Made by a program: the position numbers and the translations under genes. The notes under the pieces were generated by a model. The model was not told the DNA's origin. It saw nothing but the letters and a program-made list of their open reading frames with translations, and made no database searches. A DNA stretch of 52,506 nucleotides from Chara braunii. Its lineage: Eukaryota; Streptophyta; Charophyceae; Charales; Characeae. Location: the NCBI GenBank assembly GCA_003427395.1, contig BFEA01000164.1, positions 179,164 through 231,669 of the forward strand, in the 5' to 3' direction. Shown here one piece after another: positions 52,438-52,506 of the stretch (within the stretch, counting starts at the first letter, position 1; each line of letters opens with the position of its first letter).

Positions 52438-52506
<69 letters not shown>
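52438..52506. repeat. (AG)n microsatellite at window end
   Basis: A pure AG array runs to the last base. Confidence 0.98.

Overview
The window is repeat-dominated eukaryotic DNA: LTR retrotransposons, microsatellites, tRNA-like (Pol III type) sequences, two assembly gaps and no clearly intact host gene. Primer-binding sites of the TGGCGYYGTTGCCGGGGA type (the tRNA-Asp type common in plant Ty3/gypsy elements) and several gag/pol types point to the green lineage. The gag and pol flavours, especially the lysine/glutamate-rich gag starting MVDTRSGKS on the minus strand near 50.7 kb, recall predicted proteins of the charophyte alga Chara braunii. That is recollection, not a search result.

Layout. 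(1) 0.27-11.1 kb: an old minus-strand Ty3/gypsy-related element (A): two diverged LTR-like regions whose outer/inner ends both start TGTCG, a PBS at 7675-7694, a gag N-terminus, a displaced gag core and no recognisable pol. Both LTR-like regions hold tandem repeats (about 123 bp and 71 bp). (2) 11.1-16.9 kb: microsatellites, long pyrimidine tracts, one LTR-like repeat, a gapped poly(A), tRNA-like sequences and two weak exon candidates. (3) about 16.98-40.82 kb: one giant plus-strand Ty3/gypsy element (B), about 23.8 kb, with two 5.2-5.3 kb LTRs, PBS, gag, protease, RT, RNase H and integrase. (4) 40.8-48.0 kb: flank, AT-rich DNA and a plus-strand Ty3/gypsy element (C) cut off inside integrase. 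(5) 48.0-50.7 kb: a minus-strand element (D) cut off at the start of RT and joined tail to tail to C. (6) 50.7-52.5 kb: a tRNA-like sequence, a second copy of the LTR-like repeat seen at 12 kb, and an (AG)n tract.

The most interesting system is in element B. A family of small, unrecognised proteins (about 120-165 aa, sharing a Y-x-x-V-R-Y motif, then a hydrophobic strand ending in D-V-R-I-Y-V-P-K, then a W/A/E-rich helix and often a PP..DNW tail) occurs as an open ORF inside the U5 part of both LTRs and as at least four tandem copies between the PBS and gag. A possible divergent member lies between pol and the 3' LTR. A second small ORF just downstream of the LTR TATA box is also kept in both LTRs. 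The retroelement genes gag and pol carry many stops and frameshifts, while several accessory ORFs remain open. Extra ORFs upstream of gag and multi-kilobase LTRs are known from Ogre-type plant elements; an LTR-resident ORF with a tandem paralogue array is not something I recognise.

All boundaries were read by eye. No alignment, database search or expression data were available.
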